A stretch of DNA of 64,000 nucleotides, taken from the NCBI RefSeq assembly GCF_026278345.1, contig NZ_CP111085.1, forward strand, positions 3,303,501 to 3,367,500, given 5' to 3'. The translations under genes were made by a program, and so were the position numbers. Positions within the stretch are counted from its first letter, which is position 1; the number at the start of each line of letters is the position of its first letter. Below, in pieces: positions 8,801 through 16,243 of the stretch. The stretch is from Tellurirhabdus rosea (lineage in GTDB: Bacteria > Bacteroidota > Bacteroidia > Cytophagales > Spirosomataceae). Below the pieces are notes generated by a model. The model was not told where the DNA came from. It searched no databases and saw only the letters and a program-made list of their open reading frames with translations.

Positions 8801-10242
8801 GCTGCGGAGCCATTCTGACAGAGCGTGACCGAGGCCGGGGCCGTGGGCGCCGGAGGGACCGCATTCACAATGACGGCAATGGTCGCCCGGGGGCCTTCAC
8901 AACCCGAAACCGTCTGGCTCACGTAGTAGTTGCTCGTGCCCGTCGCGCTGGTGGGTGGCGTAGGAGCAGTAGCCGAGGCGGTGCCGCCCGTAGCCGTCGT
9001 GTACCAGTTCAGCGTGCCGCTTCCGGTGGCGGTCAGCGGGCTGGCGGGCTGGTTAGCGCAGTACGTGACGGGGCTGGTCACGGCGGGAGGCCCCGGCGTG
9101 GCCGTCACGGTTACGGTAATCGAGGCCCGGGGGCTTTCGCAGCCGCTCGCCGTATTCACCTGACTGACATAGTACGTGGTTGTTCCGGCAGTAGCCACGC
9201 CCGGAGTCGGGGCCGTGGTGGAGCCGGTTCCGCCCGTCGGGGTGGTGTACCAGCGGAGCGTATTGCCCGTGGTGGCCGTAGCCGAAAGGGGCGCTGCCGA
9301 AGAGGCATTCTGACAATAAGTTACCCCGGCCTGAACGGTGGGTGCATCCGGTAAGGCGTTGATCGTGACCGTAATGGCGGACCGGGCGCTTTCGCAGCTT
9401 CCGACTGCCTGCGAAACATAAAAAGTCGTGGAGCCTACCGAAGAGGTTGGCGGCGTGGGAGCGGTCGTCGAGGCGGTGCCGCCGGTGGCCGTCGTGTACC
9501 AGCGAAGCGTCGCGCCGCCGGTAGCCGTTGCCGTCAGGGGCGAGGCGGATGCATTCTGGCAGTACGTGACCGTGGGATTGACAGCGGGTGCCGCCGGAGG
9601 AGCGATTACAACTACTTGAACAGCAACTCGTGAGCCTTCACATCCAATCTCATTCGCTAAGGCAGCGTAATAAGTTGTTGTTCCTGGTGTAGTAGTCTGT
9701 GGGATTGGCCCTGATGAACCAGAAGAGGCTGGTAATGGAGTGCCACCGGTTGGAGTGTCATACCAACGAACAACAGTGGGGCCGGGACCAGAGGCAGACA
9801 GTGGAGTCGCTTGTGCAAATTGACAATAAGTAATTGGCGTGGTTACAATTGGAGTGGCCCCTGGTGCTGCTCCAAGTCGAACCGAATTTGTGCTTGCATT
9901 AAGCGTAAGTCCCGTTAATGAATTTACAGTTGTAACTCTGAAAGTAAAGCTTTGAACCGCCACCGTTGTAGGAAATACAGTTGCAGTTATTGGTGACGTT
10001 GTTCCGATTGCATTAGGAATATCAGTGAACGGAGCACTTCCGTTAGCGCTACTAATTTGAACTTTGAAATTAGTGCCTGATGCTAAGGTTCCATTGCTAA
10101 CTGTGAACGGGACCGATACAACACCGCCGCAACTGACAGTTGGAGAAACAACTCCCGTCGTTATCGTCTGGGCCTGCGTGAATTCAGGCCAGCCCACCAG
10201 CACAACCAGTAACGACCAGAGCAGACGTAATGGTTTTGACAT
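5824..10242 (-). CDS. Giant T9SS-secreted adhesin with 12 Ig-like repeats
   Basis: A 1,472-aa cell-surface protein. A signal peptide (LRLLWSLLVVLVGW, then an AQ cleavage region) starts at ATG 10242. An N-terminal beta domain follows, then twelve Ig-like repeats of about 76-85 aa. Each repeat carries two cysteines (YCQN near the start and GCES/GCEG near the end), a WYGT-TGGT core and a YYVSQ strand. Two or three further beta-sandwich domains follow. The protein ends in a type A T9SS sorting domain (AYPVPVSSELTVDISL ... GLYFLQVQVG, VRKVLKQ). The family is typical of gliding Cytophagales, where such proteins mediate adhesion or polymer binding. Repeats 5-7 and 8-10 are a duplicated triplet, and base composition shifts at the repeat 1/2 boundary. 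The ligand is unknown. Confidence 0.85.
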   Translation of the reverse strand: MSKPLRLLWSLLVVLVGWPEFTQAQTITTGVVSPTVSCGGVVSVPFTVSNGTLASGTNFKVQISSANGSAPFTDIPNAIGTTSPITATVFPTTVAVQSFTFRVTTVNSLTGLTLNASTNSVRLGAAPGATPIVTTPITYCQFAQATPLSASGPGPTVVRWYDTPTGGTPLPASSGSSGPIPQTTTPGTTTYYAALANEIGCEGSRVAVQVVVIAPPAAPAVNPTVTYCQNASASPLTATATGGATLRWYTTATGGTASTTAPTPPTSSVGSTTFYVSQAVGSCESARSAITVTINALPDAPTVQAGVTYCQNASSAAPLSATATTGNTLRWYTTPTGGTGSTTAPTPGVATAGTTTYYVSQVNTASGCESPRASITVTVTATPGPPAVTSPVTYCANQPASPLTATGSGTLNWYTTATGGTASATAPTPPTSATGTSNYYVSQTVSGCEGPRATIAVIVNAVPPAPTAPASVTLCQNGSAAPLTAVAIGGGTLRWYGTNASGGTASGTAPTPDVATAGDVTYYVSQLVNGCESPRAGILVSVKPQPTAPTVAAIAVCQNTTPVSLTATASAGGTLNWYGTSATGGTPSAVAPAPPTGTVGTTNYYVSQTGANGCESPRAVLAFRVKATPVAPGVTPAEFCLNQQNVPALTATGSGTLNWYTTATGGTASATAPTPPTSATGVTTYYVSQTQEGCEGPRAGLAVTIKQLPVAPTVPASVTFCQNGASAPLSAVASTSGTLNWYGTNATGGTASPTAPTPVVTSAVDANYYVSQTVNGCEGPRASLPVSVKPQPVAPTVAAITVCQRSPVVALTATATGGGTLNWYGTNPTGGTASSTAPAVTTNEVQTTNYYVSQTGTNSCESPRATLTYRVKPTPLPPGVAAVEYCQNQPNIPALTASASAGTNLNWYGTSETGGSPSASAPVPQNTNPVTTTYFVSQTLDGCESPRAGLAVRIKPLPAAPGVTDFRLCQFDEPRQVSAQGQNLKWFNNFGDQFGSTPVATTEEGRTLVYQVSQTVEGCEGPKATLTVTIQTTPLPQVATPVVYCQNTTAQPLSATGVQGGRFVWTDPYGNVTEVAPVPPTLNATTGEFFYKVAQIGPNGCKSANVNIRFIVNPPPTASVSGPASINLGQPASLTITFTSVPPFSYTLSDGSNGTSDTPQKVVTLTPTQSTLYRVTSVSNVCGVGLPGTNANVNVRIPTITTTALTAGTVCAGTQIQVGFTFTGEFNAGNAFRVQMARDTAFAAPIDISAGTPQAGLITATVPTTAVQGLYYVRVIASNPSIPVPGRRSPTVLDVRALPVATLTGTRDIYEGESAQLSFQFTGDGPWQVSYNDSLRTQQFQTNANPHVLTVTPARTTTFRLTSVANNCGPGTVTGVATIRVLAVLGLEPNPLHTAVQAYPVPVSSELTVDISLDLQQEPAKIQLVDQSGRPAMQTTTRQRQTKLDLSGQPSGLYFLQVQVGEHTTVRKVLKQ
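6895..9873 (-). repeat. Twelve tandem Ig-like coding repeats (about 250 bp each)
   Basis: Repeat starts, in the direction of translation, lie near 9873, 9594, 9348, 9093, 8853, 8604, 8355, 8115, 7866, 7617, 7368 and 7140. Units 2-10 are the most alike; 1, 11 and 12 are diverged. Units 5-6-7 (8116-8853) match units 8-9-10 (7369-8115) position by position, including their ends (VSVKPQP, FRVKATP/YRVKPTP, VTIKQLP/VRIKPLP). Confidence 0.88.
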
Positions 10243-10287
10243 AAAAGAAAAATCAGAGATTGGATACAAATAAGCCTCTCAAAATAA

Positions 10288-10295
10288 CAAAGTTA
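10288..10295 (-). promoter_or_regulatory. Possible -7 box of the adhesin gene
   Basis: The minus strand reads TAACTTTG, an exact TAnnTTTG Bacteroidota -7 box, 46 nt before the adhesin start. No clear TTG -33 element is placed correctly, so support is partial. It overlaps a small AATAAC/GTTATT palindrome. Confidence 0.4.
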
Positions 10296-10342
10296 TTCCG
10301 AGAAAAAATAGTCATCATGTGTATCCGGTCATCTGTTCGCTT

Positions 10343-13300
10343 TTACATCGACTTGTAAATTGCCTCGTGAATCTGGCGGCGGATTTTCTGTGAATTGATG
10401 ATTGTATTGCCCGCGCTGGGGTGTACACGGTTCGAAAGGAAGACAAAAACGAGGTCGTAATCCGGGTCTACCCAGACCACATTTCCGGTGAAGCCGGTAT
10501 GACCAAATGAGCGAACGGACGCCTGCGGAGAGATGTACGAACTGTTGCCGCTCGGATCGGGTTTGTCCCAGCCCAGTCCGCGGTGGCTCCGGTCGCTGGC
10601 ATTCCGAACGTACAGGGGAACCGTGCCCGGGAGCATGAACCGCCGCCCGCCAAACTGTCCTTTCTGGAGGTTCATCTGAAGAATCTTGACGATGTCTCCG
10701 GCCGTTCCGAACAGCCCGGCATGGCCTGAAATACCGCCCTGCAGGGCCGCCAGCTGGTCGTGTACCGTTCCCTGGAGCAGGGCGTTGCGGAACCAGGTAT
10801 CGTTTTCGGTCGGAGCCGCCCGGAAGGTCGGGCGACGCTGGGCCGGATTGAAGGTCATCGTCCCGATACCCAGCGGCTTGAACAGGTTTTCTTCGAGGAA
10901 CAGGTCGATGGGCTGCCCCGTCACGCGCTCCACAATTCGTTGCAGCGACACAAAGCTGAGGTCGCTGTACAGGTAGCCGAACTTACCGTCTTCGTCGGCC
11001 TTCGGGCCCGTCAGCGGCGTATTGACAATCCAGTTCCAGACAGAATCTTTGAGAGAAGTGTGCGCAAACAGCGTCGGGCCGACCTGCAGCGTGTGCGAGC
11101 TGTCGCGGGAGGCTTTGTAGAATCCCGACCGCAGCCCGCTCGTCACTTTGGCCCGTTCGACGGCCCGCGGCAGCCCGGCCGGGAAACCTGCCTGGTGCAG
11201 CAGCAGATCGCTGACGGTCATGTTGCGTTTGCTGTTGCTGCCAAATTCGGGCAGGTAGTAGGCTACTTTCTGGTTCAGATCGATGGCGCCCCGTTCGTTG
11301 AGCAGCATCACCGCCTGCAGCGTGCCCAGCACTTTGGTCAGCGAAGCCAGGTCGTACAGGGTTTCGTTGGTTACGCGCTCGTACCCGTTGTAGCTGAGGG
11401 TGCCGTAGCTCTTGTCGAACACGACTTTGCCTTTGCGGGCCACCAGCACCTGACAGCCGGGAAAGGCCCGGTCTTTGAGCGCTTTCTGCACAATGTCGTC
11501 GATCTGCTTCAACTGCACGGACCGCATTCCCACACTTTCGGGCAGGCTATGGGCCAGACGGCCGTTCGGAGCGGTGAACAGGCCGTAGCCCAGCCGCCAG
11601 TCGCCCACCGTGACAGGCATCATGCCTTTGGACGGAATGGAGCCGAAAAGTACCTGCGGCACCACCCGCTGCATATCCTCGCCGTCTTCGTAGGCACAAA
11701 GCACGGCATCAGCCGACGTGCCGACAAAGGGACGCAGCGCGTAGGCGGGACCAAAGGCGGCCACGACCACTTTCAGACCCCGTTGTTTCAGCCGGGCCAC
11801 CAGATCCAGCGACGGCTTGGTGATGCCGTAATTCCAGCGCGCCGACGGGCTGAGGCGGTGGTAGCTGATCACGACGGTATTGGCGTCGCCGAGTTGGCCG
11901 AAAATCTCTTCCAGCGCCGCTTCCGACTGCGGTTTTTCGTTCAGCGCAATGGTCCGGACGGGCGCATAGTTATTCAGTGATTTCTGGAAAACGCTGCCAA
12001 ATTCGCCGCCGATGGCGATGGCGGCCACCCGCGTGGTGTCGAGGGAGCCCAGCGGCAGCAGATTGCCTTTGTTTTTGACGATCGTAACGGCCTGTTCGCA
12101 AAGCTCCTGTTTCAGCAGGCGGGCTTCGGGGGAGTTCAGGTCGCGGTCAAGGTTTTCCAGCGCGATGGGCTGATAGCGGTTGAGGCCCGCCCAGTATTTC
12201 GCCCGCAGAATTTTCTTGACCTTCTCATCGATCAGCGACTGCGTGATTTCGCCATTTTTGACGGCGTCAGCAATCCGGTGAACGGCGTCCGGAACGTTTT
12301 CGGGATACAGCAGAATGTCGTTGCCGGCCGTCAGGGCCCGCAGGTTGATTTCTTCCGACGGCAGACGGCCCACGCCGCCCATATTCAGAGCGTCGGTGAA
12401 AACCAGGCCCCGGAAACCGAGTTCTTTTTTCAGCAGTTCGGTAACGACTTTTTCAGAAAGCGTAGCCGCCAGCCGGGGCGTGTTATCGACGACCGGCACG
12501 TGCAGATGACCCGTGACCACGCCCATCAGACTGTCAGCAATCAGGCGACGGAACGGATACAGGTCCACATCCCGCAACTGCTCCACGGACCGGCTGATGA
12601 CGGGCAGAGACACGTGCGAATCAACATTGGCGTCGCCGTGACCGGGAAAATGCTTGGCCGTGGCGATGATGCGTTTGTGCTGCAGGCCCTTCATGTAAGC
12701 CAGCGCTTTGTCGGCTACGTTCTCCTTCGATTCGCCGAACGAGCGGTTGCCGATAACGGGGTTGGAGGGGTTGCTGTTGATGTCCGAAACGGGGGCAAAG
12801 TTGATGTGAATGCCCAGGCGCTGGCACTGGCGGCCAATTTCCTGACCCATCCGGTACACCAGCTTTTCGTCGCGGATGGCGCCCAGCGTCATTTGCTTGG
12901 GGTACTCCATCGCGCTGTCGAGGCGCATGGCCAGGCCCCACTCGCCGTCGATGCCCACCAGCAGGGGCACGGAGGCGGCCGCCTGATAGCGGTTGGTCAG
13001 CATGGCCTGCCGGTGCGGACCGCCCTGAAAGAAGATAAGACCGCCGATGTGGTAATGCCGCACCAGCGTTTCGATATACTGGTAGTGCGCCTCATCCTGA
13101 TTGGAGAAGGTTGCTACCATGAAGAACTGACCGATTTTCTGCTCCTGGGTGAGCGTAGCAAAGACACTATCTACCCAGCGCTGTTCCTGAGGGGCAAGCG
13201 CAAGCACCTCTACCGGACGAACCCGGATAGGGTTTGCTTTTTTGCGCTTCACAACTGACTTTTCTGCACGATCCACGGGCGCGAAAGTTGTCAGAAGGCT

Positions 13301-13390
13301 CGTTTTGAGAATACCCCTTGTCCAGCCGAAGGAGGTCAGCAAGCCGAGAACCAGCAGGGCTGACGCCAGAAAGACAACTTTAATACGCAT
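10343..13390 (-). CDS. Fused GH3 beta-N-acetylglucosaminidase / beta-lactamase-like serine hydrolase
   Basis: A 1,015-aa two-enzyme protein. Residues 1-25 form a signal or membrane anchor. Residues about 70-410 are a glycoside hydrolase family 3 domain of the NagZ type, with the KHFPGHGDANVDSH loop near 246 (Asp-His acid/base dyad) and the nucleophile Asp333 in FTDALNMGG. Residues about 425-600 resemble the GH3 C-terminal domain. Residues about 615-1010 are a class C beta-lactamase/DD-peptidase-like domain with SLTK at 683-686, a Tyr motif YSD and a late GHTGFTG motif. Linking a muramyl-glycan hydrolase to a penicillin-binding-like hydrolase suggests periplasmic peptidoglycan turnover. The start is ATG 13390 (MRIKVV); a TTG nine nt upstream is less likely. 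The third residue of the Tyr motif is Asp instead of the usual Asn. Confidence 0.9.
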   Translation of the reverse strand: MRIKVVFLASALLVLGLLTSFGWTRGILKTSLLTTFAPVDRAEKSVVKRKKANPIRVRPVEVLALAPQEQRWVDSVFATLTQEQKIGQFFMVATFSNQDEAHYQYIETLVRHYHIGGLIFFQGGPHRQAMLTNRYQAAASVPLLVGIDGEWGLAMRLDSAMEYPKQMTLGAIRDEKLVYRMGQEIGRQCQRLGIHINFAPVSDINSNPSNPVIGNRSFGESKENVADKALAYMKGLQHKRIIATAKHFPGHGDANVDSHVSLPVISRSVEQLRDVDLYPFRRLIADSLMGVVTGHLHVPVVDNTPRLAATLSEKVVTELLKKELGFRGLVFTDALNMGGVGRLPSEEINLRALTAGNDILLYPENVPDAVHRIADAVKNGEITQSLIDEKVKKILRAKYWAGLNRYQPIALENLDRDLNSPEARLLKQELCEQAVTIVKNKGNLLPLGSLDTTRVAAIAIGGEFGSVFQKSLNNYAPVRTIALNEKPQSEAALEEIFGQLGDANTVVISYHRLSPSARWNYGITKPSLDLVARLKQRGLKVVVAAFGPAYALRPFVGTSADAVLCAYEDGEDMQRVVPQVLFGSIPSKGMMPVTVGDWRLGYGLFTAPNGRLAHSLPESVGMRSVQLKQIDDIVQKALKDRAFPGCQVLVARKGKVVFDKSYGTLSYNGYERVTNETLYDLASLTKVLGTLQAVMLLNERGAIDLNQKVAYYLPEFGSNSKRNMTVSDLLLHQAGFPAGLPRAVERAKVTSGLRSGFYKASRDSSHTLQVGPTLFAHTSLKDSVWNWIVNTPLTGPKADEDGKFGYLYSDLSFVSLQRIVERVTGQPIDLFLEENLFKPLGIGTMTFNPAQRRPTFRAAPTENDTWFRNALLQGTVHDQLAALQGGISGHAGLFGTAGDIVKILQMNLQKGQFGGRRFMLPGTVPLYVRNASDRSHRGLGWDKPDPSGNSSYISPQASVRSFGHTGFTGNVVWVDPDYDLVFVFLSNRVHPSAGNTIINSQKIRRQIHEAIYKSM

Positions 13391-13683
13391 CTTCACCAAT
13401 CTAAACAGTTACGATTCAGGTTGAGTACACTATACTCCAATCTGGTTATAAAATTAAGCAAACCCTTAGGAAGTGCCTAATGAAAGTTCGGTCATGGATG
13501 GGAAATACGCAAAAAATGCGCCGTATTTTTCGGAATTTAACGACATTTTCACCCCAGGACCGGGCGGCGTCCGTACGGATCGTTAGATTGGCAGGGACGT
13601 CAATCGTTTAAATTTCCTAATTACGGTCTATGAATCCGGACAACGCCAGACAGACATGCCCTCATATTAATGGATTTGCCTTA
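13391..13683. other. Divergent intergenic region (293 bp)
   Basis: An AT-rich gap between the divergent GH3 fusion and rhodanese genes. It must hold both promoters; only the plus-strand one (13588-13616) can be proposed. No gene, tRNA or word-repeat hairpin was seen here. Confidence 0.6.
13588..13616 (+). promoter_or_regulatory. Probable promoter of the rhodanese-methyltransferase pair
   Basis: TTG at 13588-13590, an 18-nt spacer, then TAAATTTC (13609-13616), one mismatch from TAnnTTTG. The likely transcript start is near 13623, about 60 nt before the ATG at 13684. Confidence 0.45.
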
Positions 13684-14178
13684 ATGCGACAACTTCTTCT
13701 GCTGACAATGGTTTTTGGTTTCTATTCAGCGATGGCGCAGGTTACTAACCGGGCTTACGGACTGATGCTCAGGACGCTGTACAAAGGCACCGTTCCGACG
13801 GTCAGCGTGGCAGACCTGCACAAAAACCCGAAAGTAATTCTGCTGGATACCCGCGCCCGGCGCGAATTTGAGGTCAGCCACCTCCCCGGTGCCCAGTGGG
13901 TCGGTTTTGACGAATTTGATCTTAAACGCGTGGCGGCCGTGCCCAGGGATTCGCCCATTGTGGTCTACTGCTCGGTCGGTTACCGCAGCGAACGGATCGG
14001 GGAGAAACTGCTGGCGGCGGGCTTCACCCACGTCCGTAACCTCTACGGCAGCATCTTCGAGTGGGTCAACCAGGGCTACCCGCTGGTGGATTCCGCCGGA
14101 AAGCCGACAAACCGAATCCACGCGTATAACCGGGCCTGGGGCGTCTGGGTCGATAAAGGAGAGAAAGTGTATGACTAG
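13684..14178 (+). CDS. Exported rhodanese-domain protein
   Basis: A 164-aa single-domain rhodanese (sulfurtransferase fold). The start ATG 13684 opens a clear signal peptide (MRQLLLLTMVFGFYSAMAQ), pointing to periplasmic export; a frame open further upstream would bury that signal, so it was not used. The domain shows VILLDTRARREFEVSHLPGA and the active-site loop CSVGYRSE, with the catalytic Cys in VVYCSVGYR. The six-residue loop fits sulfur transfer, but the donor and acceptor are unknown. Its stop overlaps the next gene's start by 8 nt, implying translational coupling to the methyltransferase. Confidence 0.85.
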   Translation: MRQLLLLTMVFGFYSAMAQVTNRAYGLMLRTLYKGTVPTVSVADLHKNPKVILLDTRARREFEVSHLPGAQWVGFDEFDLKRVAAVPRDSPIVVYCSVGYRSERIGEKLLAAGFTHVRNLYGSIFEWVNQGYPLVDSAGKPTNRIHAYNRAWGVWVDKGEKVYD

Positions 14179-14749
14179 CGAATTCTGGAACGAACGCTAC
14201 CGGCAGGAACAAACGGGCTGGGACATCGGAACCGTTTCCACGCCTCTGCAAACGTATTTTGACCAGCTCAGCGACCGCTCAGCCCGCATTCTTATCCCCG
14301 GAGCCGGGAACGCCTACGAAGCCGAATATCTGCTCCGGAAAGGCTTTACGGACGTAACGGTAGTGGATATTTCGGACGAAGTGATCGGCAGACTGGCCGA
14401 ACGGCTGCAACCGCTCGCCGGAAACCGGCTGACTCTGGTTTGTGAAGATTTCTTTGCGCATGAAGGCCGGTACGACCTTATCGTTGAGCAGACGTTTTTC
14501 TGTGCCCTGAACCCTGCTTTGCGGGAGGCGTATGTCCGGAAAATGAAGGCGTTGCTGAAACCAGCGGGAGTGCTGGCAGGGGTATTGTTCGACCGGACGT
14601 TTGCGCAGGATGGGCCGCCGTTTGGCGGAAGCGTGGCGGAGTATGACCGCTTGTTTACGGCAGAATTTGGATCGGTGCAGATAGAACCCTGCTACAATTC
14701 CATTCCGCCGCGGGCGGGCGCTGAGGTCTTCATCCTCATTCGCCCCTGA
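14171..14749 (+). CDS. Thiopurine S-methyltransferase-like SAM methyltransferase
   Basis: A 192-aa class I S-adenosylmethionine-dependent methyltransferase. The N-terminal FWNERYRQEQTGWDIG is the hallmark of the TPMT/TehB-like family. The SAM-binding glycine motif is ILIPGAGNAYEAEYL, followed by the acidic VVDIS strand. Relatives methylate thiols, halides or chalcogens; the substrate cannot be read here. It overlaps the rhodanese by 8 nt (ATGACTAG), and a rhodanese plus thiol-type methyltransferase pair hints at shared sulfur or thiol chemistry. It ends 3 nt from a convergent gene. Confidence 0.85.
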   Translation: MTSEFWNERYRQEQTGWDIGTVSTPLQTYFDQLSDRSARILIPGAGNAYEAEYLLRKGFTDVTVVDISDEVIGRLAERLQPLAGNRLTLVCEDFFAHEGRYDLIVEQTFFCALNPALREAYVRKMKALLKPAGVLAGVLFDRTFAQDGPPFGGSVAEYDRLFTAEFGSVQIEPCYNSIPPRAGAEVFILIRP

Positions 14750-14751
14750 GT

Positions 14752-14985
14752 TTACAGCATTTTCTTCTTGAGCATTTCCCAGCCGAAGGCAAAGGCACCC
14801 GGACCCGCCGCGCGAACCGTCGCCGTCAGCGAACGCTTGACCGACGCCTGGGGCAGCGTGCGGCATACTGCCGTTGTCTTGACCTTTTTGGCTTTGCGGT
14901 GTGCCGAAAAAAGGTTGTGCGGATGTCCGATGGCCGAGGCGCTCAGACTAATACCCATCAGGAATACGACGAATAACGCTTTCAT
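14752..14985 (-). CDS. Small secreted hypothetical protein
   Basis: A 77-aa protein not recognised from any family. Start ATG 14985 opens a signal peptide (MKALFVVFLMGISLSASAIG). The mature part is short and basic (SAHRKAKKVKTTAVCR) with one Cys, and ends in a hydrophobic, Gly-rich GPGAFAFGWEMLKKKML. Codon use resembles its neighbours. It converges on the methyltransferase gene with a 2-nt gap. Export is likely; the function is unknown. Confidence 0.6.
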   Translation of the reverse strand: MKALFVVFLMGISLSASAIGHPHNLFSAHRKAKKVKTTAVCRTLPQASVKRSLTATVRAAGPGAFAFGWEMLKKKML

Positions 14986-15222
14986 AGCTTTGTGCGGATT
15001 AGTTCCGTTAGAAGTTGATACAAAGATATAGGCTTTGGAGTGTACCTTGCAATGCATAGTACTATATTTTTTGAAAATTTTGTGTGAACGGTCAATTACT
15101 ATGACGAATGGTATTGCTAAAAGTCACAGCCTATGCGTACGTAAATGTAGGGACGTTCGGAGGGCGGCTAAAGTTTTTCCGGCTGAAGTGCATTTTTTGG
15201 GGTGTGAACCTTCAGAATTTTG

Positions 15223-15257
15223 GGACAAAACCTGACAGCTTCCGTCAGGTTTTGTCC
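15223..15257. terminator. Bidirectional hairpin terminator
   Basis: A perfect 14-bp stem (15223-15236 with 15244-15257) around the loop AGCTTCC, with A/T-rich stem ends (AAAACC/GGTTTT). It lies 11 nt past the end of the minus-strand gene at 15268. The rest of the gap 14986-15222 shows no gene. Confidence 0.65.
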
Positions 15258-15267
15258 GTATCGGGCC

Positions 15268-16059
15268 TTATTCGGAGAGCACAATCCGCTTCATGGCACC
15301 GTCTTCGTTCTGCGTAACCGTCACAAAGTAAACTCCTTTCGCCTTTTTGCCCAGATCGATCTGGCCAGTGAAGCTTCCGGAAAAGTCCTTCACATCCTTG
15401 CGGGCGATTTCCCTGCCATCCGGCGTGGTCACCCGAATCTTCACGTCGCCTTTTGCCGGAGCCGTAAACCGAACGTTCAGTTCGTGCTGTTCCGGGTTGT
15501 TGGGATAAACCTGCAGGCTGCGGATGGTCGAGGCTTTCGGGGAGTCGCCCAGATCGACGCTCCAGTTCCGGAAGGCGTCGTTCATGCGCGTGCTCCAGTT
15601 TTCCGGAAACGAGAACTCAAACCGGCGGGAGCGGTCGGCCAGCGAGTCGGGATAAACCCGGTAACGCCGGGTGCTGCGGTCGCCGTTAAGCTCCGCCCGA
15701 CTGTCGCCGCTCCGCTGCCGGAGATCCACCCGGTTGCCGTTCACGTCGCGCTGCACGATCCGGGTGCTGCCGTTGTCGTCTTCGACAATGATCGTAATCT
15801 GGCCCCGGTTGTTGCCGCGCTTGGTCCGGAGTGAGTCCACGATGCGGTTGACCATCGCGTCGCGGTCGTCGTCCTTCATGCCCTCGACATTGTAGGTGCG
15901 GTCGAACTCCCGCATTTCACCGGCATCGGTACGTTCCATTACTTTTACTTTCACCTGGCCTTTTTCCTTGGCCTTGTCTGTCTGGGCAGTTGCTGCCGTC
16001 AAAACGCCGCCAAACAGCAGGGCTGTCATGAGCAGACGGGATGCGTTTCTGGTGTTCAT
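15268..16059 (-). CDS. T9SS-sorted secreted protein of unknown function
   Basis: A 263-aa exported protein. The signal peptide is about residues 1-26 (LLMTALLFGGVLTAATAQ). The middle is highly charged (Lys/Arg/Asp-rich, DDDRDAMVNR) without a recognisable domain. Residues about 180-263 form a type A T9SS C-terminal sorting domain: LQVYPNNPEQHELNVRFTA, a GREIARKDV strand and the ending GVYFVTVTQNEDGAMKRIVL. It is therefore probably surface-attached or secreted through the type IX system. It is divergent from the sensor kinase gene, with a 184-bp gap. Function not recognised. Confidence 0.75.
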   Translation of the reverse strand: MNTRNASRLLMTALLFGGVLTAATAQTDKAKEKGQVKVKVMERTDAGEMREFDRTYNVEGMKDDDRDAMVNRIVDSLRTKRGNNRGQITIIVEDDNGSTRIVQRDVNGNRVDLRQRSGDSRAELNGDRSTRRYRVYPDSLADRSRRFEFSFPENWSTRMNDAFRNWSVDLGDSPKASTIRSLQVYPNNPEQHELNVRFTAPAKGDVKIRVTTPDGREIARKDVKDFSGSFTGQIDLGKKAKGVYFVTVTQNEDGAMKRIVLSE

Positions 16060-16092
16060 AGTGGTAAAAAGTTATCAACCTCTGGAACGGTG

Positions 16093-16100
16093 CAAACGTA
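16093..16100 (-). promoter_or_regulatory. Possible -7 box of the T9SS protein gene
   Basis: The minus strand reads TACGTTTG, an exact TAnnTTTG match 34 nt before the start at 16059. A -33 TTG is not evident. Confidence 0.4.
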
Positions 16101-16243
16101 CACCATTGGGAATTACTACGCTGTTAAAGATTGTTAAAGAGGAGGAACCGTTTAATCCGGGCTATCCGGATTTCGTATTTTTACTCCTGAACTGACCAAT
16201 AGATGCAGGTTGCCGGTCAACCGTTGCACAGGAAATTGAAAAA

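Noticed and set aside
6895-9873. Regular repeats of about 250 bp, which at a glance could be a CRISPR or satellite array.
   Set aside because: The units are in-frame Ig-like protein domains of one long gene; there are no short identical repeats with unique spacers.
13684-14749. A single rhodanese-methyltransferase fusion through a frameshift.
   Set aside because: The two genes overlap by 8 nt with clear separate stop and start (ATGACTAG), a normal coupled pair.
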